Shown: positions 23,652 to 32,213, counted from the first letter of the stretch. The stretch is DNA of 64,000 bases from Mycobacterium sp. OTB74 (GCF_029892685.1 NZ_JARXVD010000012.1:109960-173959); one strand, 5' to 3'. Notes: generated by a model from the sequence alone, not told the origin. Program-made: numbers and translations.

Positions 23652-25688
23652 ATGGTGCTGCCACACACTGATCAGTCCACACAGCCCGGGCACTCAGACG
23701 AGTCGACGACCAACGGGCAGCCCCGCATCGCGCACGACGCAGCCGCCACTTCGCACGGGACATCGCACGGGGCAACCGGAATCCTGCGAAACCCGTTTCC
23801 GCCCATTGCCGACTACGCATTCCTGTCCGACTGCGAGAACACCTGTCTGGTGTCGTCCGCCGGATCTGTCGAATGGCTCTGCGTGCCTCGGCCGGACTCC
23901 CCCAGCGTTTTCGGTGCCATCCTGGATCGCGGCGCCGGTCACTTCCGGCTGGGACCGTACGGGGTGACGGTGCCCGCGGCGCGGCGGTACCTGCCCGGCA
24001 GCCTGATCCTGGAAACCACGTGGCAGACCAACACCGGCTGGCTGATCGTGCGGGACGCGTTGGTCATGGGGCCCTGGCACGACATCGAAACCCGGTCGCG
24101 CACCCATCGCCGCACCCCAATGGACTGGGATGCCGAGCACATCCTCCTGCGCACTGTCCGCTGCGTCAGCGGCACTGTGGAGGTCGTGATGGGCTGCGAG
24201 CCGTCCTTCGACTACGGCCGGCAGAGCGCCAGCTGGGAGTACTCGGCCGCGGCCTACGGCGAAGCCATCGCCCGGGCCACCAAGGACCCGGAGGCCAGCC
24301 CGACGTTGCGGCTGACCACCAATCTGCGGATCGGCCTGGAAGGGCACGAGGCGCGGGCGCGCACCCGGCTCAAAGAGGGTGACAAGGCGTTCGTCGCACT
24401 GTCCTGGTCCAAGCACCCGGCACCACAGACCTTCGACGACGCCGCCGACAAGATGTGGAAGACCAGCGAAGCGTGGCGGCAGTGGATCAACGTCGGCGAT
24501 TTCCCGGACCATCCGTGGAAGACCTACCTGCAGCGCAGTGCGCTGACGCTCAAAGGCCTGACCTATTCGCCGACCGGCGCGCTGCTCGCGGCCAGCACCA
24601 CCTCGCTGCCGGAAACGCCTCAGGGCGAACGCAATTGGGACTACCGCTACTCCTGGATCCGGGACTCGACATTCGCGTTGTGGGGTCTGTACACCCTGGG
24701 CCTGGACCGCGAAGCTGACGACTTCTTCTCATTCATCGCCGATGTGTCCGGAGCCAACAACGGTGAACGCCATCCGCTGCAAGTGATGTATGGGGTGGGC
24801 GGCGAGCGCAGCCTGGTGGAAGAGGAGCTGCACCACCTGTCCGGGTACGACTACTCGCGCCCCGTCCGCATCGGCAACGGCGCCTACAACCAGATGCAGC
24901 ACGACATCTGGGGCACCATGCTCGATTCGGTGTACCTGCATGCCAAGTCCCGTGAGCAGATTCCCGAGATGCTCTGGCCGGTGCTCAAGAATCAGGTCGA
25001 GGAGGCGATCAAGCACTGGAAGGAGCCCGACCGCGGCATCTGGGAGGTGCGCGGCGAGCCGCAGCACTTCACCTCCAGCAAGATCATGTGCTGGGTGGCA
25101 CTGGACCGCGGTTCCAAGCTCGCTGAACTGCAGGGCGAGAAGTCCTACGCACAAACCTGGCGCGAGATCGCCGAGCAGATCAAGGCCGACGTGCTGGCCC
25201 ACGGCGTGGACAAGCGTGGCGTGCTGACCCAACGTTACGGCGACGACGCACTCGATGCGTCATTGCTGCTGGCGATCCTGACCCGTTTCCTGCCATCGGA
25301 CGATCCGCGGGTACGGGCCACGGTGCTGGCCATTGCCGACGAACTCACCGAAGAAGGTCTGGTGCTCCGGTACCGCACCGAGGAGACCGACGACGGTCTG
25401 GCCGGCGAAGAGGGCACCTTCACCATTTGTTCGTTCTGGCTGGTCTCGGCCCTGGTCGAGATCGGCGAGGTGAGCCGAGCCCGGCACCTATGCGAGAAGC
25501 TGCTGGGGTTTGCCAGCCCGCTGCATCTGTACGCCGAGGAGATCGAACCGCGCACCGGACGGCACCTGGGTAACTTCCCGCAGGCGTTCACCCACCTGGC
25601 TCTGATCAATGCGGTGGTGCACGTGATCCGCGCCGAGGACGAAGCGGACAGCAGCGGGGTCTTCCAGCCCGCCAATGCGCCTATGTAG
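23652..25688 (+). CDS. GH15-family trehalase
   Basis: A 678-residue glycoside hydrolase family 15 protein equivalent to Rv2402 and to the mycobacterial trehalase that splits trehalose to two glucoses. The N-terminal domain starts with PFPPIADYAFLSDCENTCLVSS, an (alpha/alpha)6 barrel follows from about residue 300. Catalytic-region motifs are ERNWDYRYSWIRDSTFALWGL and DRGIWEVRGEPQHFTSSKIMCW. Another acid-rich block, EEGTFTICSFWLV, lies near the C-terminus. The start at 23652 (MVLPHTDQ) is preferred to 23631; the first 50 residues are a variable, polar extension. It is a stand-alone gene facing away from the sulfate operon. Trehalose recycling is the likely role. Confidence 0.9.
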   Translation: MVLPHTDQSTQPGHSDESTTNGQPRIAHDAAATSHGTSHGATGILRNPFPPIADYAFLSDCENTCLVSSAGSVEWLCVPRPDSPSVFGAILDRGAGHFRLGPYGVTVPAARRYLPGSLILETTWQTNTGWLIVRDALVMGPWHDIETRSRTHRRTPMDWDAEHILLRTVRCVSGTVEVVMGCEPSFDYGRQSASWEYSAAAYGEAIARATKDPEASPTLRLTTNLRIGLEGHEARARTRLKEGDKAFVALSWSKHPAPQTFDDAADKMWKTSEAWRQWINVGDFPDHPWKTYLQRSALTLKGLTYSPTGALLAASTTSLPETPQGERNWDYRYSWIRDSTFALWGLYTLGLDREADDFFSFIADVSGANNGERHPLQVMYGVGGERSLVEEELHHLSGYDYSRPVRIGNGAYNQMQHDIWGTMLDSVYLHAKSREQIPEMLWPVLKNQVEEAIKHWKEPDRGIWEVRGEPQHFTSSKIMCWVALDRGSKLAELQGEKSYAQTWREIAEQIKADVLAHGVDKRGVLTQRYGDDALDASLLLAILTRFLPSDDPRVRATVLAIADELTEEGLVLRYRTEETDDGLAGEEGTFTICSFWLVSALVEIGEVSRARHLCEKLLGFASPLHLYAEEIEPRTGRHLGNFPQAFTHLALINAVVHVIRAEDEADSSGVFQPANAPM

Positions 25689-25720
25689 CAAGTGATTTCG
25701 GCCCCCGGCCCGGGCGGGTC

Positions 25721-25906
25721 TGCGAGGTGGTCGCCCCGACCGCCGAGGGCATTGCGGTGCGGGCCGGGCACCACTGCGCGCAGCCCATCCTGCGGCGGCT
25801 CGGGCTCGAGGCCACGGTGCGGCCGTCGTTCGCGTTCTACAACACTTTCGAGGAGATCGACGTGTTCATCGACGCGGTGCGCAGGATCGCGGCAAACAGC
25901 GGCTGA
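25721..25906 (+). pseudogene. C-terminal remnant of a SufS-type cysteine desulfurase
   Basis: About 58 codons after the trehalase stop, in a frame with no start, encode GIAVRAGHHCAQPILRRLGL, then VRPSFAFYNTFEEIDVF and a final helix before TGA. GHHCAQP is the active-site cysteine loop of SufS/CsdA-type cysteine desulfurases, and the YNT..EID block is the family's C-terminal signature. The first 340 or so residues, including the pyridoxal-phosphate lysine, are missing, so this is a decayed gene. It probably marks a deletion that joined the trehalase to sequence beside mddA. The end is similar to desulfurases that are cargo of family-2 encapsulins, which is only a suggestion. Confidence 0.78.
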
Positions 25907-25929
25907 TTCGCCAGAGGTATTTTCACGTT

Positions 25930-25955
25930 CCCGTTAACGATTTATCGTTAACGGG
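25930..25955. repeat. Perfect palindrome between the desulfurase remnant and mddA
   Basis: CCCGTTAACGAT and ATCGTTAACGGG are exact reverse complements around a TT centre. The site begins 80 bp before the mddA start. It could be an operator for a dimeric repressor acting on mddA, or a terminator stem, though no T-run follows. The rest of 25689-26034 contains only the desulfurase remnant. Confidence 0.65.
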
Positions 25956-26034
25956 TGACCAGGTGCCCCGGCGCCAAACGTGACACTTCGCCGCTGCACC
26001 TTCGGCCATGCCACCCCCTGCGTCGGAGGACAAG

Positions 26035-26802
26035 ATGAAGCGCTACCTCACACTCGGTTACGGCGCGCTGTGTTATGCGGCGTTTCTCGCCTCGTTCCTG
26101 TACGCCATCGGCTTCGTGGGCAATCTGCCGCTGCCCCGCACGATCGACAACGGCATCGCCGCGCCCATCGGTGAAGCCGTGGCGGTCAACCTGGTGCTGC
26201 TGGGACTGTTCGCGGTGCAACACAGCGTCATGGCACGTCCGGCGTTCAAAAGATGGTGGACCCGGTTCGTGCCGGCTTCGGTCGAGCGCAGCACCTACGT
26301 CCTGCTGTCCAGCCTGCTGCTGGCCCTGTTGTGCTGGCAATGGCGGACCATGCCACAGGTCATCTGGGACGTGACCGCTCCGGCAGGGCGGTTCGTCCTG
26401 CAGGCGTTGTTCTGGTTGGGCTGGGTCGTCGTGCTGACCTCGACATTCATGATCAACCACTTCGATCTGTTCGGGCTCCGGCAGGTGTACCTGGCCTCGC
26501 GCGGCGAGCCCTACAGCGACTTGCCGTTCCGCACCACGCTGTTCTACCGGGTGGTGCGTCATCCGATCATGGTGGGATTCATCGTGGCCTTCTGGGCGAC
26601 GCCCACCATGACGGCCGGTCATCTGCTGTTCGCGCTGGCTACCACCGGCTACATCCTGGTCGCGGTGCGGTTGGAGGAGCACGACCTGACAGCGGCCCTC
26701 GGCGACCCCTACCGGCACTACCGCACGCAGGTTCCGATGATGGTTCCGGGCCTACCCCGGCACAGCGGGCACTCTGCAGCGGGGCCACACCACGCGGTCT
26801 GA
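26035..26802 (+). CDS. mddA: Methanethiol S-methyltransferase MddA
   Basis: An integral membrane enzyme of 255 residues that methylates methanethiol to dimethyl sulfide with S-adenosylmethionine. It belongs to the NnrU/isoprenylcysteine-methyltransferase fold group with five or six membrane helices. The cofactor-binding C-terminal region is visible as RVVRHPIMVGFIVAFWATP followed by VRLEEHDLTAALGDPYRHYR. The motif NHFDLFGLRQVYL is typical of MddA. The ATG at 26035 is preceded by GGAGGAC; the ORF could start at 26008 but without a ribosome site. A role in thiol disposal fits the sulfur-rich neighbourhood. Confidence 0.85.
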   Translation: MKRYLTLGYGALCYAAFLASFLYAIGFVGNLPLPRTIDNGIAAPIGEAVAVNLVLLGLFAVQHSVMARPAFKRWWTRFVPASVERSTYVLLSSLLLALLCWQWRTMPQVIWDVTAPAGRFVLQALFWLGWVVVLTSTFMINHFDLFGLRQVYLASRGEPYSDLPFRTTLFYRVVRHPIMVGFIVAFWATPTMTAGHLLFALATTGYILVAVRLEEHDLTAALGDPYRHYRTQVPMMVPGLPRHSGHSAAGPHHAV

Positions 26803-26813
26803 TTTCCCGACGA

Positions 26814-27365
26814 TCAGGTGTTGACCGGCGCCTGCGCAACCAACCAGGCTTCTCCGTCGCCTTCGTGTGCAGCGAGCAGGTCGAGGCTGCCAAATGCCGC
26901 CTCGAGTTCGCCTGCAACAGCCCGGAACCGGCCTGCCGTCGCGCCGACCTCGCTGAGCACACAGATGGCCAGCAGGCCGCCCGGTCGCAGCCGGGCGGTC
27001 AGTGCCGGGTACAGCCCGCGGTCGCGGAAGCGATGGCACAGCACCACATCGACCGGCGGCCCGTCGGGCAAGCCGTCGTCGAGATCAACCACGTCGAATC
27101 GGCAGCGTTCGGCCACGCCATGGCGTGCTGCCAACTGCCGCGCCTGGGTGATCGCCACGGGTGAGACGTCCACACCCCAAGCCTGTAATCCGCGGCGCGC
27201 CAACCACACTGAACCGAGGCCGGCTCCGCATGCGACGTCGAGTGCGGAGCCAGTCACGGGAAACCGCTCAGCCTGGCTGATGAACGCCGGTGGCAGCGCA
27301 GGTGTCGGGTCGGACGAGCGATCGGTGTACGTCGCGTCCCAGCGGGCGCGGTCCTCGTCGCTCAC
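26814..27365 (-). CDS. Class I SAM-dependent methyltransferase
   Basis: A 183-residue methyltransferase with a Rossmann-type fold. Motif I is ALDVACGAGLGSVWLARRG, followed by the acidic residue in GVDVSPVAI, motif II DVVDLDDGLPD and motif III LRPGGLLAICVLSE. The compact size and WDATYTDR start resemble TehB/thiopurine-like methyltransferases. The start is the GTG at 27365, 13 bp after the SDR gene stop, so the two are probably co-transcribed. The substrate is unknown. It ends 11 bp from the convergent mddA stop. Confidence 0.75.
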   Translation of the reverse strand: MSDEDRARWDATYTDRSSDPTPALPPAFISQAERFPVTGSALDVACGAGLGSVWLARRGLQAWGVDVSPVAITQARQLAARHGVAERCRFDVVDLDDGLPDGPPVDVVLCHRFRDRGLYPALTARLRPGGLLAICVLSEVGATAGRFRAVAGELEAAFGSLDLLAAHEGDGEAWLVAQAPVNT

Positions 27366-27378
27366 CGGGACCAGCCGA

Positions 27379-28134
27379 TCAGAGGGTGACCCCGCCGTCG
27401 ATGTTCCAGTTGGCGCCGGTGACGAAACCAGCTTCGGGTAGCGCCAGGTAGGCCACTGCGCTGGCGATGTCGCGCGGCTGGCCGTAGTGGCCGAGGGCGC
27501 TGAAACCCTTGAGGGTATCGGCGAACTCGCCCTCATCCGGGTTCAGGTCGGTAGCCACCGGACCGGGCTGGATGTTGTTCACGGTGATGCCCTTGGGGCC
27601 GAGCTCACGTGCCACCGCCCGCGTCAGGCCCGCGACCGCAGCCTTTGTCATGGCGTAAACCGCGATGCCGCTGACCGGTGCCCATTCGGAGTTGACGCTG
27701 CCGATGGTGATGATGCGGCCGCCCTGGCCCAAGTGTGGGATCACCCGCTGGATGGCCGCGAATACGCCGCGCACGTTGATGGCCACCAGCCGATCGAATT
27801 CGGGCAACGGATAGTCCGCAATGTCACCGAAGGTCGCCACACCCGCGTTGTTGACCAGGATGTCCAGGCCGCCCAACTGCGCGACGGTGTCATCGACAGC
27901 AGCGGCTATGGCGTTGGCGTCGCCGCTATCGGCCTGGATCGCAACAACTTTCGCTCCGCCCGCCGCGGCATCAATGGCCACTTTCTCGGCATCGTCCGGC
28001 GATGAGTTGTAGGTGAACGCCACGTCGGCGCCATCGGCGGCCAACCTGCGCACGATCGCGGCACCGATGCCGCGTGAACCTCCGGTCACCAACGCGCGTC
28101 GGCCCGCCAACGGGGATGTCTCGGTAGTGCTCAT
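27379..28134 (-). CDS. Short-chain dehydrogenase/reductase
   Basis: A 251-residue classical SDR. The cofactor motif is VTGGSRGIGAAIV, the NNAG motif is present as DILVNNAGVATFG, and the catalytic tetrad includes Ser in ITIGSVNSE, Tyr and Lys in YAMTKAAVAGL. The absence of an acidic residue after the second strand (FTYNSS) suggests NADPH use, as in 3-oxoacyl-ACP reductase-like proteins. It is followed by a methyltransferase gene 13 bp downstream. The substrate is not predictable. Confidence 0.85.
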   Translation of the reverse strand: MSTTETSPLAGRRALVTGGSRGIGAAIVRRLAADGADVAFTYNSSPDDAEKVAIDAAAGGAKVVAIQADSGDANAIAAAVDDTVAQLGGLDILVNNAGVATFGDIADYPLPEFDRLVAINVRGVFAAIQRVIPHLGQGGRIITIGSVNSEWAPVSGIAVYAMTKAAVAGLTRAVARELGPKGITVNNIQPGPVATDLNPDEGEFADTLKGFSALGHYGQPRDIASAVAYLALPEAGFVTGANWNIDGGVTL

Positions 28135-28202
28135 TGCTGTCCTCCGATCGGTCGCTACCGTCGGATCAAGCTACCAGCGGACCGAAACATTCCCGGCTCA
28201 GT

Positions 28203-28250
28203 GATTTGTGCACGAAATAGGGCGCTGGTGCACCTTTTCGGGCACAAATC
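28203..28250 (-). terminator. Hairpin after lepA
   Basis: GATTTGTGCACGAAA (28203-28217) pairs with TTTCGGGCACAAATC (28236-28250) with one mismatch around an 18-base loop. It begins one base after the lepA stop and precedes the SDR promoter, so it probably ends the lepA transcript. No U-run follows, as is common in mycobacteria. Confidence 0.6.
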
Positions 28251-28251
28251 G

Positions 28252-30114
28252 CTACTTCTTGGGCTTGTCGCTGGCAGCGTCGGTGGACAGTGCGGCGACG
28301 AAGGCCTCCTGCGGGACCTCGACCCGCCCGATGGTCTTCATCCGCTTCTTGCCCTCTTTCTGCTTCTCCAACAGCTTGCGCTTACGGGTGATGTCACCGC
28401 CGTAGCACTTGGAGAGGACGTCCTTGCGGATGGCCCGGATGTTCTCGCGCGCAATGATTCTCGAGCCGATGGCGGCCTGCACCGGCACCTCGAACTGCTG
28501 GCGTGGGATCAGCTCTTTGAGCTTGGTGGTCATCTTGTTGCCGTAGGCCGAGGCGCTGTCCTTGTGCACGATGGCACTGAACGCGTCGGCGGCCTCGCCC
28601 TGCAGCAGGATGTCAACCTTGACCAGGTCGGCCTCCTGCTCGCCGGCCTCTTCGTAGTCCAGGCTGGCGTAGCCGCGGGTGCGGGACTTGAGCGAGTCGA
28701 AGAAGTCGAAGATGATCTCGCCGAGCGGCATGGTGTAGCGCAGTTCGACGCGCTCGGGCGACAGGTAGTCCATGCCCTGCAGTTCGCCGCGCCGGGACTG
28801 GCACAGCTCCATGATGGTGCCGATGAACTCGCTGGGCGCGATCACCGTGGTCTTCACCACGGGCTCAAAGACGCTGCGCACCTTGCCTTCCGGCCAGTCC
28901 GACGGGTTCGTCACCACCATCTCGGTGTTGTCGTCCTTGATCACGCGGTAGACCACGTTGGGCGATGTGGAGATCAGGTCCAGGTTGAACTCGCGCTCCA
29001 GGCGCTCGCGGGTGATCTCCATGTGCAGCAGGCCCAGGAAGCCACAGCGGAAGCCGAAGCCGAGTGCCACAGAGGTTTCCGGCTCATAGGTCAGCGCCGC
29101 GTCGTTGAGCTGCAGCTTGTCCAGGGCATCGCGCAGGTTCGGGTAGTCCGAACCGTCCACGGGATACAGGCCCGAGTAGACCATCGGCTTGGGCTCGCGG
29201 TAGCCGGTCAGCGCCTCGGTGGCGCCCTTACGGGCCGTCGTCACCGTGTCACCGACCTTGGACTGGCGGACGTCCTTCACGCCGGTGATGAGGTAACCCA
29301 CCTCGCCGACGCCCAGCCCCTCCGAGGCCTTGGGCTCGGGCGACACGATGCCGACCTCGAGCAGTTCGTGGGTGGCGCCGGTGGACATCATGGCGATCTT
29401 CTCGCGCGGGGTGATCTTGCCGTCCACCACGCGCACGTAGGTGACCACGCCGCGGTAGATGTCGTAGACGGAGTCGAAGATCATGGCGCGGGTCGGCCCG
29501 TCCGGGTCGCCGGTCGGTGCCGGAATCTGCCGGACCACCTCGTTGAGCAGCTCGGCGACGCCCTCGCCGGTCTTGCCCGACACCCGCAGCACGTCGCTGG
29601 GCTCGCAACCGATGATGTGGGCGATCTCGCCGGCGTACCGGTCGGGGTCGGCGGCGGGCAGGTCGATCTTGTTGAGCACCGGGATGATGGTCAGGTCCCG
29701 GTCGAGCGCCAGGTACAGGTTGGCCAGGGTCTGCGCCTCGATGCCCTGCGCGGCGTCGACCAGCAGCACGGCGCCCTCACAGGCCTCCAGTGCGCGCGAC
29801 ACCTCGTAAGTGAAGTCGACGTGGCCGGGCGTGTCGATCAAGTGCAGGACATGCTTTTGTTCAACGCCGTCTTCGCCCTTAACCATCCAGGGCAGCCGCA
29901 CATTCTGGGCCTTGATGGTGATGCCGCGTTCCCGCTCGATGTCCATGCGGTCCAGGTACTGCGCACGCATCGACCGGTCGTCGACGACACCGGTGAGCTG
30001 CAGCATCCGGTCGGCCAACGTCGACTTGCCGTGGTCGATGTGGGCGATGATGCAGAAGTTCCGAATCTGCGCCGGCGCAGTGAACGTCTTGTCGGCGAAA
30101 CTGCTGATGGGAAT
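28252..30114 (-). CDS. lepA: Elongation factor 4 LepA
   Basis: A ribosome-associated GTPase of about 620 residues that remodels stalled elongation complexes. GTP-binding motifs are AHIDHGKST, DTPGHVDFTYEVSRAL and NKIDLPAADPDRYA. LepA-specific C-terminal motifs GYASLDYEEAG and IRAIRKDVLSKCYGGDITRKRKLLEKQ are complete. The family normally starts PISSFADKTF after the initiator, and here that position holds ATT (30114) with AGGAG directly upstream. No ATG, GTG or TTG exists between the upstream stop and TTG at 30018, which is inside the GTPase domain. The ATT is therefore the best start; a CTG further upstream is possible. Confidence 0.93.
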   Translation of the reverse strand: MPISSFADKTFTAPAQIRNFCIIAHIDHGKSTLADRMLQLTGVVDDRSMRAQYLDRMDIERERGITIKAQNVRLPWMVKGEDGVEQKHVLHLIDTPGHVDFTYEVSRALEACEGAVLLVDAAQGIEAQTLANLYLALDRDLTIIPVLNKIDLPAADPDRYAGEIAHIIGCEPSDVLRVSGKTGEGVAELLNEVVRQIPAPTGDPDGPTRAMIFDSVYDIYRGVVTYVRVVDGKITPREKIAMMSTGATHELLEVGIVSPEPKASEGLGVGEVGYLITGVKDVRQSKVGDTVTTARKGATEALTGYREPKPMVYSGLYPVDGSDYPNLRDALDKLQLNDAALTYEPETSVALGFGFRCGFLGLLHMEITRERLEREFNLDLISTSPNVVYRVIKDDNTEMVVTNPSDWPEGKVRSVFEPVVKTTVIAPSEFIGTIMELCQSRRGELQGMDYLSPERVELRYTMPLGEIIFDFFDSLKSRTRGYASLDYEEAGEQEADLVKVDILLQGEAADAFSAIVHKDSASAYGNKMTTKLKELIPRQQFEVPVQAAIGSRIIARENIRAIRKDVLSKCYGGDITRKRKLLEKQKEGKKRMKTIGRVEVPQEAFVAALSTDAASDKPKK

Positions 30115-30208
30115 CTCCTGGTGACGATGGGTCTGAGCGCTTCGCGCGCCGCTATCAGGGTATCGAGCCAGGCCCCCGCCAGCACAATCGCAGGCACCCG
30201 AACTCCCC

Positions 30209-30214
30209 TATGCT
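30209..30214 (+). promoter_or_regulatory. -10 element for leaderless start of the PemK-like gene
   Basis: TATGCT (TANNNT) followed by seven bases and the ATG at 30222. This places the transcription start on the ATG and decides the start against the ATG inside the hexamer at 30210. Confidence 0.6.
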
Positions 30215-30221
30215 CGATGTC

Positions 30222-30824
30222 ATGGCGTCGCAGTGGAGGACGTTCCAGCGTCTTGCGGAACAGTTGGTGTTCAACGAGGCGCCCAAATTCATCCGTAATT
30301 TGCAGCAGCCTGATGCCCTGTCGCGCACCATCCAGCAGGGCATCCGGTTCGGCATCGAAGCGGGCCTGACCGCCCTGGGAGCCATGCCTGCGGAATCCTC
30401 GACGGCCATCACCGCGGGCCGCCCCATCACCAAGACCATCGTCCCGACGGCCCAGCGCGCCCGCCGCGTGATGTACGCACCGGATTTGGACGGCAAGGCT
30501 GATCCGGGCGAGATCGTGTGGACCTGGGTTGTGTACGAGGACGATCCGACGCGCGGTAAGGACCGCCCGGTACTGGTGGTGGGCCGCGATCGCGACACGC
30601 TCCTAGGCCTGATGCTGTCCAGCCAGGTCCATCACCAGAGCGAATCCGACTGGATCGGGATCGGCGCCGGCAGCTGGGACTACGAGGGTCGCGCCAGCTG
30701 GGTACGTCTGGACCGGGTGCTCGACGTGCCTGAAGAAGGCATCCGCCGCGAGGGCGCAATCTTGGAACGCGACAAGTTCGAGGTGATAGCGGCCCGGCTG
30801 CGCGCCGGCTACTCCTGGTCCTGA
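30222..30824 (+). CDS. Conserved protein with PemK/MazF-like domain (Rv2405 type)
   Basis: A 200-residue protein corresponding to Rv2405 by position next to lepA. The N-terminal half is helical and basic (EAPKFIRNLQQPDALSRTIQQG). The C-terminal half begins with GEIVWTWVVYEDDPTRGKDRPVLVVGRD, a PemK/MazF-like beta-barrel signature, and continues with LLGLMLSSQVHH and WVRLDRVLDVPE. No antitoxin gene adjoins it, and the long N-terminal extension is unlike true MazF toxins, so a toxin role is doubtful. The start is leaderless. Confidence 0.75.
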   Translation: MASQWRTFQRLAEQLVFNEAPKFIRNLQQPDALSRTIQQGIRFGIEAGLTALGAMPAESSTAITAGRPITKTIVPTAQRARRVMYAPDLDGKADPGEIVWTWVVYEDDPTRGKDRPVLVVGRDRDTLLGLMLSSQVHHQSESDWIGIGAGSWDYEGRASWVRLDRVLDVPEEGIRREGAILERDKFEVIAARLRAGYSWS

Positions 30825-30867
30825 CCGCGTCCTGCCTCGGCCGTCGTCACGCCGGAGTCAGACTCGG

Positions 30868-31299
30868 TCAGCCGCCTTGCGTGATGTAGTCCTGCAGGTG
30901 CTGCTGTTCGGTCTCCAGCTCTTCCATCCGGATTTTGACGATGTCGCCGATGCTGACGATGCCGACCAGTCGGCCGTCGTCGAGAACCGGCACGTGCCGC
31001 ACCCGGTTCTGTGTCATCAGCACGGCCAGGTGATCGACGGTGTCGCGCGGAGTGCAGGTGGCGACAACCGTCGTCATGATCTCCGATACCGGCTGCCCCA
31101 GCAGGCTGCCGCCCCGCTCGTGCAGTTTGCGCACCACGTCGCGCTCCGAGACGATGCCGGCCAATCCGTCAGGACCGGCCACCACCATGGCACCAATGTT
31201 CAACGCGGCCAGGCTGGCCAGCAGCTGAGTCACCGTGGCCGCGGGGGCGATGGTCGCCACCGCCGCTCCCTTGCTGCTCAGCACGTCTGCGATCCGCAT
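30868..31299 (-). CDS. CBS-domain protein (Rv2406c type)
   Basis: A 143-residue protein made of two CBS domains (about residues 1-62 and 70-130), which together form a Bateman module that binds adenosyl ligands. The repeats are seen as VSERDVVRKLHERG and VSIGDIVKIRMEELE, each after a strand ending GIV. It has no attached catalytic domain. It probably senses energy state or a nucleotide and acts on a partner. M. tuberculosis has rnz (Rv2407) next to it; that gene is not here. Confidence 0.88.
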   Translation of the reverse strand: MRIADVLSSKGAAVATIAPAATVTQLLASLAALNIGAMVVAGPDGLAGIVSERDVVRKLHERGGSLLGQPVSEIMTTVVATCTPRDTVDHLAVLMTQNRVRHVPVLDDGRLVGIVSIGDIVKIRMEELETEQQHLQDYITQGG

Positions 31300-31373
31300 A
31301 GCGCGCCTCCGATCGTGATCCGCCTCACACCATGGTAGTCGGATGTCAGCAGCGCGAAAGGAATTCGTGTGGG

Positions 31374-32213
31374 TCAGGCCAGGCGGGTGATCTCCACGAC
31401 CACGTCCAGGTCGGTCGAACCCTCACCCGAGTAGATGCCCTTCAGCGGCGTGACGTCTGAATAGTCCCGCCCCACACCGACACTGACGTACTGCTCACTG
31501 ATCTCGTTGTCGTTGGTGGGGTCGTAGTCCCACCACCCACCCGTCCAAGCCTGTACCCAGGCGTGGCTCTGCCCTTCGATGGTGTCACCGACCTCGGCCC
31601 GCCGCTGCGGGTGCAGGTATCCCGAAACATAACGAGCCGGAATCCCCATGCTGCGCAACAAGATCAATGTCAGATGAGCGAAGTCCTGGCAGACGCCCTT
31701 GCCCTCACCCAGGGCGTCGAGCCCGGACGAATGCACCCCGGTGGTGCCTTTCACGTATTCGAGTTCGGTGTTCACCCAATTGGCAGCGGCGACCACCGCT
31801 TCCTGCGGGTCGTAGTACTTGGCGATGCGCTGCCCTACCCGCTGAATGCGCTTGCTGGCCGGCGTGTACCCGGTCGGCACCAGGACCTCGTCGAAACGGT
31901 CCAGGACCGCCTCGCCGGCCAGATCGCTCCAGCTCACCAACCGCGAAGGCAATTCCCCCTTGTCGGTCTCCACTACAGACGATGACGTCACTTCCAACTC
32001 GGTGTGTGGGGCGTGCAGGTCGAACGCGGTCACCGCGGTACCCCAGTAGTCGACGTACCGGTACGAGCGGGTGGCGGGGGCGGTCTCGACGCGATTGAGC
32101 ACGACGTTCTGCCGGGAATCCGACCGCGGCGTCAGCCGAGCCTCATTGAACGACGCGGTGACCGGGGACTTGTACGCGTAGCCCGTGGCGTGGATGACCC
32201 TCATACGCCACAT
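31374..32213 (-). CDS. Transglutaminase-like protein (Rv2409c type)
   Basis: A 279-residue protein with an N-terminal bacterial transglutaminase-like beta domain and a catalytic core. The active cysteine is in GEGKGVCQDFAHLTLILLRSMGIPARYVSGYLHP, the histidine in GQSHAWVQAWTGGWWDYDPTN, where the Asp completes the triad. Such proteins act as proteases or crosslinking enzymes and are regularly encoded with alpha-E and circularly permuted ATP-grasp proteins. The ATG at 32213 overlaps the alpha-E stop by one base (TGATG). The third gene of a three-gene operon thought to make and process an unknown peptide modification. Confidence 0.88.
   Translation of the reverse strand: MWRMRVIHATGYAYKSPVTASFNEARLTPRSDSRQNVVLNRVETAPATRSYRYVDYWGTAVTAFDLHAPHTELEVTSSSVVETDKGELPSRLVSWSDLAGEAVLDRFDEVLVPTGYTPASKRIQRVGQRIAKYYDPQEAVVAAANWVNTELEYVKGTTGVHSSGLDALGEGKGVCQDFAHLTLILLRSMGIPARYVSGYLHPQRRAEVGDTIEGQSHAWVQAWTGGWWDYDPTNDNEISEQYVSVGVGRDYSDVTPLKGIYSGEGSTDLDVVVEITRLA

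Noticed and set aside
23394..23820. Longer 143-codon reading of the 64-residue membrane protein
   Set aside because: The upstream part is Arg/Ser-rich shadow sequence that overlaps the start of the trehalase gene on the other strand; the ATG at 23583 begins the hydrophobic, protein-like part.
28201..30369. A 722-codon open frame on the plus strand opposite lepA
   Set aside because: It is a high-GC shadow of lepA: its residues are the usual His/Val/Leu/Gly/Asp-rich antisense pattern, it matches no family, and lepA on the other strand is fully conserved.
30222..30824. PemK-like gene considered as a toxin of a toxin-antitoxin pair
   Set aside because: No small antitoxin gene precedes or overlaps it, and the protein has a long N-terminal extension and a conserved housekeeping position next to lepA.
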